From: Finegoldia magna ATCC 53516
GTDB taxonomy: Bacteria > Bacillota > Clostridia > Tissierellales > Peptoniphilaceae
Reading direction: 5' to 3'
Length of the DNA: 64,000 nucleotides
NCBI RefSeq assembly: GCF_000159695.1
Contig: NZ_CM000955.1
Coordinates: 327,001-391,000 of the forward strand
Shown here piece after piece: positions 63,228 to 64,000 of the stretch. Both the position numbers and the translations under genes were made by a program. A model generated the notes under the pieces. It made no database searches. It saw only the letters and a list, made by a program, of their open reading frames with translations, and was not told the origin of the DNA. The first letter of the stretch is position 1; every line of letters begins with the position of its first letter.

Positions 63228-63982
63228 TATCTTGCCAAGACTGCTGCTCCTATCGCTCCTGCAAATCTCGCGTTTTCATTTGTTTCTACGGTTGCTGACA
63301 GAAGTTGTGACAAGTGTTCTGTCATATAATCATTTCCCGAAAAACCTCCAGTTAAGAAATAATAATCCGTAGCAGGAAGTCTGTGAACCAAAGTCTTCAC
63401 TTTATTAATGATAGAATTAATTACACCACAAGCAATATCTTCTTTTGGTGTGCCTTTTCCAATTAATGAAATGATTTCTGTTTCAGCAAAAACCGTACAC
63501 ATCGAAGAAATTTTCACATCTTTTCCAGTTCTTGCCAAATCAAACATTTCGTCCAGTCCAACACCAAGACGATTTGCCATTACTTCCAAAAATTTCCCAG
63601 TACCAGCAGAACACTTATCATTCATTATGAAATCTTCCACCATACCATTTTTGTAACTTATGGCTTTTGTATCTTGTCCTCCAATGTCGATAATAGTCAT
63701 ATCAGTATCGTTGAAAAAACTTGCGCCTTTTGCGTGGCATGTTATTTCTGTAACGACTTTGTCCGCAAATGGAACAGAAACTCTCCCGTATCCTGTAGCA
63801 ACAACTTTGCTATTATCTTCGTTTACTCCATTTGATTCTAGCCATTCTTTTATAGTTTTACTTGTTTCAACAGAACTCCAGCCCGTTGGCATAACTTTTT
63901 TGAAAAGAATTTCTTTTTTTGAATCATCTAAAACAACTACCTTTGAAGCAGTTGAACCTATATCAATTCCTACATAATACAT
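63227..63982 (-). CDS. 2-hydroxyacyl-CoA dehydratase activase (HgdC/YjiL-like)
   Basis: The 251-residue ASKHA-fold ATPase has a cubane. YYVGIDIGSTASKVVVLDD is the phosphate-1 motif, IDIGGQDTKAI the phosphate-2 motif, and the cluster Cys are in MNDKCSAGTGKF and SSMCTVFAE. FLTGGFSGN is the adenosine motif. It uses ATP to inject a low-potential electron into the HgdB-like partner. ATG 63982 has GGTGAT just upstream; the frame continues to the window edge. Confidence 0.93.
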   Translation of the reverse strand: MYYVGIDIGSTASKVVVLDDSKKEILFKKVMPTGWSSVETSKTIKEWLESNGVNEDNSKVVATGYGRVSVPFADKVVTEITCHAKGASFFNDTDMTIIDIGGQDTKAISYKNGMVEDFIMNDKCSAGTGKFLEVMANRLGVGLDEMFDLARTGKDVKISSMCTVFAETEIISLIGKGTPKEDIACGVINSIINKVKTLVHRLPATDYYFLTGGFSGNDYMTEHLSQLLSATVETNENARFAGAIGAAVLAR

Positions 63983-64000
63983 ATTTATCACCATCTTCAT

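Noticed and set aside
1..64000. CRISPR array or prophage
   Set aside because: No regularly spaced short repeats and no phage structural, integrase or lysis genes were seen.

Overview
This window looks like the chromosome of a low-GC, strictly anaerobic Gram-positive bacterium. The markers are AT-rich Firmicutes-type promoters and ribosome-binding sites, a V-type ATPase operon, a class III (anaerobic) ribonucleotide reductase, a selenocysteine formate dehydrogenase with NuoEFG-like partners, an FtsEX/EnvC-type module and 2-hydroxyacyl-CoA dehydratase/activase proteins. A member of the Tissierellia/Peptoniphilaceae (Finegoldia-like) is my best guess; this is inference from gene content, not from a marker search.

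Layout. 1-4200: end of tadA, an IS110 element inserted between a possible old promoter and a PRPP synthetase gene, then a PLP aminotransferase. 4250-13350: a selenium-dependent formate metabolism block. hylC-, hylB- and hylA-like electron-transfer subunits, a ferritin-like protein and a formate dehydrogenase read leftward; the dehydrogenase gene contains an in-frame UGA followed by a clear SECIS hairpin. selB and tRNA-Sec read rightward next to it, so part of the decoding machinery sits beside its client. 13400-19500: metK under a SAM-I riboswitch, an ABC-2 exporter, a glyoxalase-fold protein, oligoendopeptidase F and a small membrane protein. 19560-27960: a nine-gene V-ATPase operon (G-C-I-K-F-E-A-B-D). 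28200-29320: an IS30 element. 29370-33760: a secreted DUF4367-like protein, a membrane J-domain protein and a MoxR/VWA pair. 33810-36440: nrdD-nrdG behind two NrdR-like boxes. 36670-38810: polysaccharide deacetylase and CtpA protease.

38950-55200 is the most unusual part. Seven paralogous secreted S41-type peptidase-like proteins lie in two blocks (two genes, then five genes), separated by envC-ftsX-ftsE, fthC and an IS256 element. The five-gene block is led by a good TTGACA-17-TAATAT promoter. It carries a 53-codon Cys-containing peptide gene that overlaps the start of one peptidase gene, and a second, broken copy of that peptide gene in front of the nearest paralogue. This peptide-plus-S41 unit, apparently duplicated, is the best candidate for an undescribed system, possibly peptide maturation, signalling or bacteriocin production.

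55450-64000: a helical protein of unknown function, a MazF toxin without an adjacent antitoxin, alr-nnrD-acpS with a RelA/SpoT-type synthetase upstream, and a four-gene set (activase, small dehydratase-like protein, HgdB/double-cubane-type protein, DUF3343) at the right edge.
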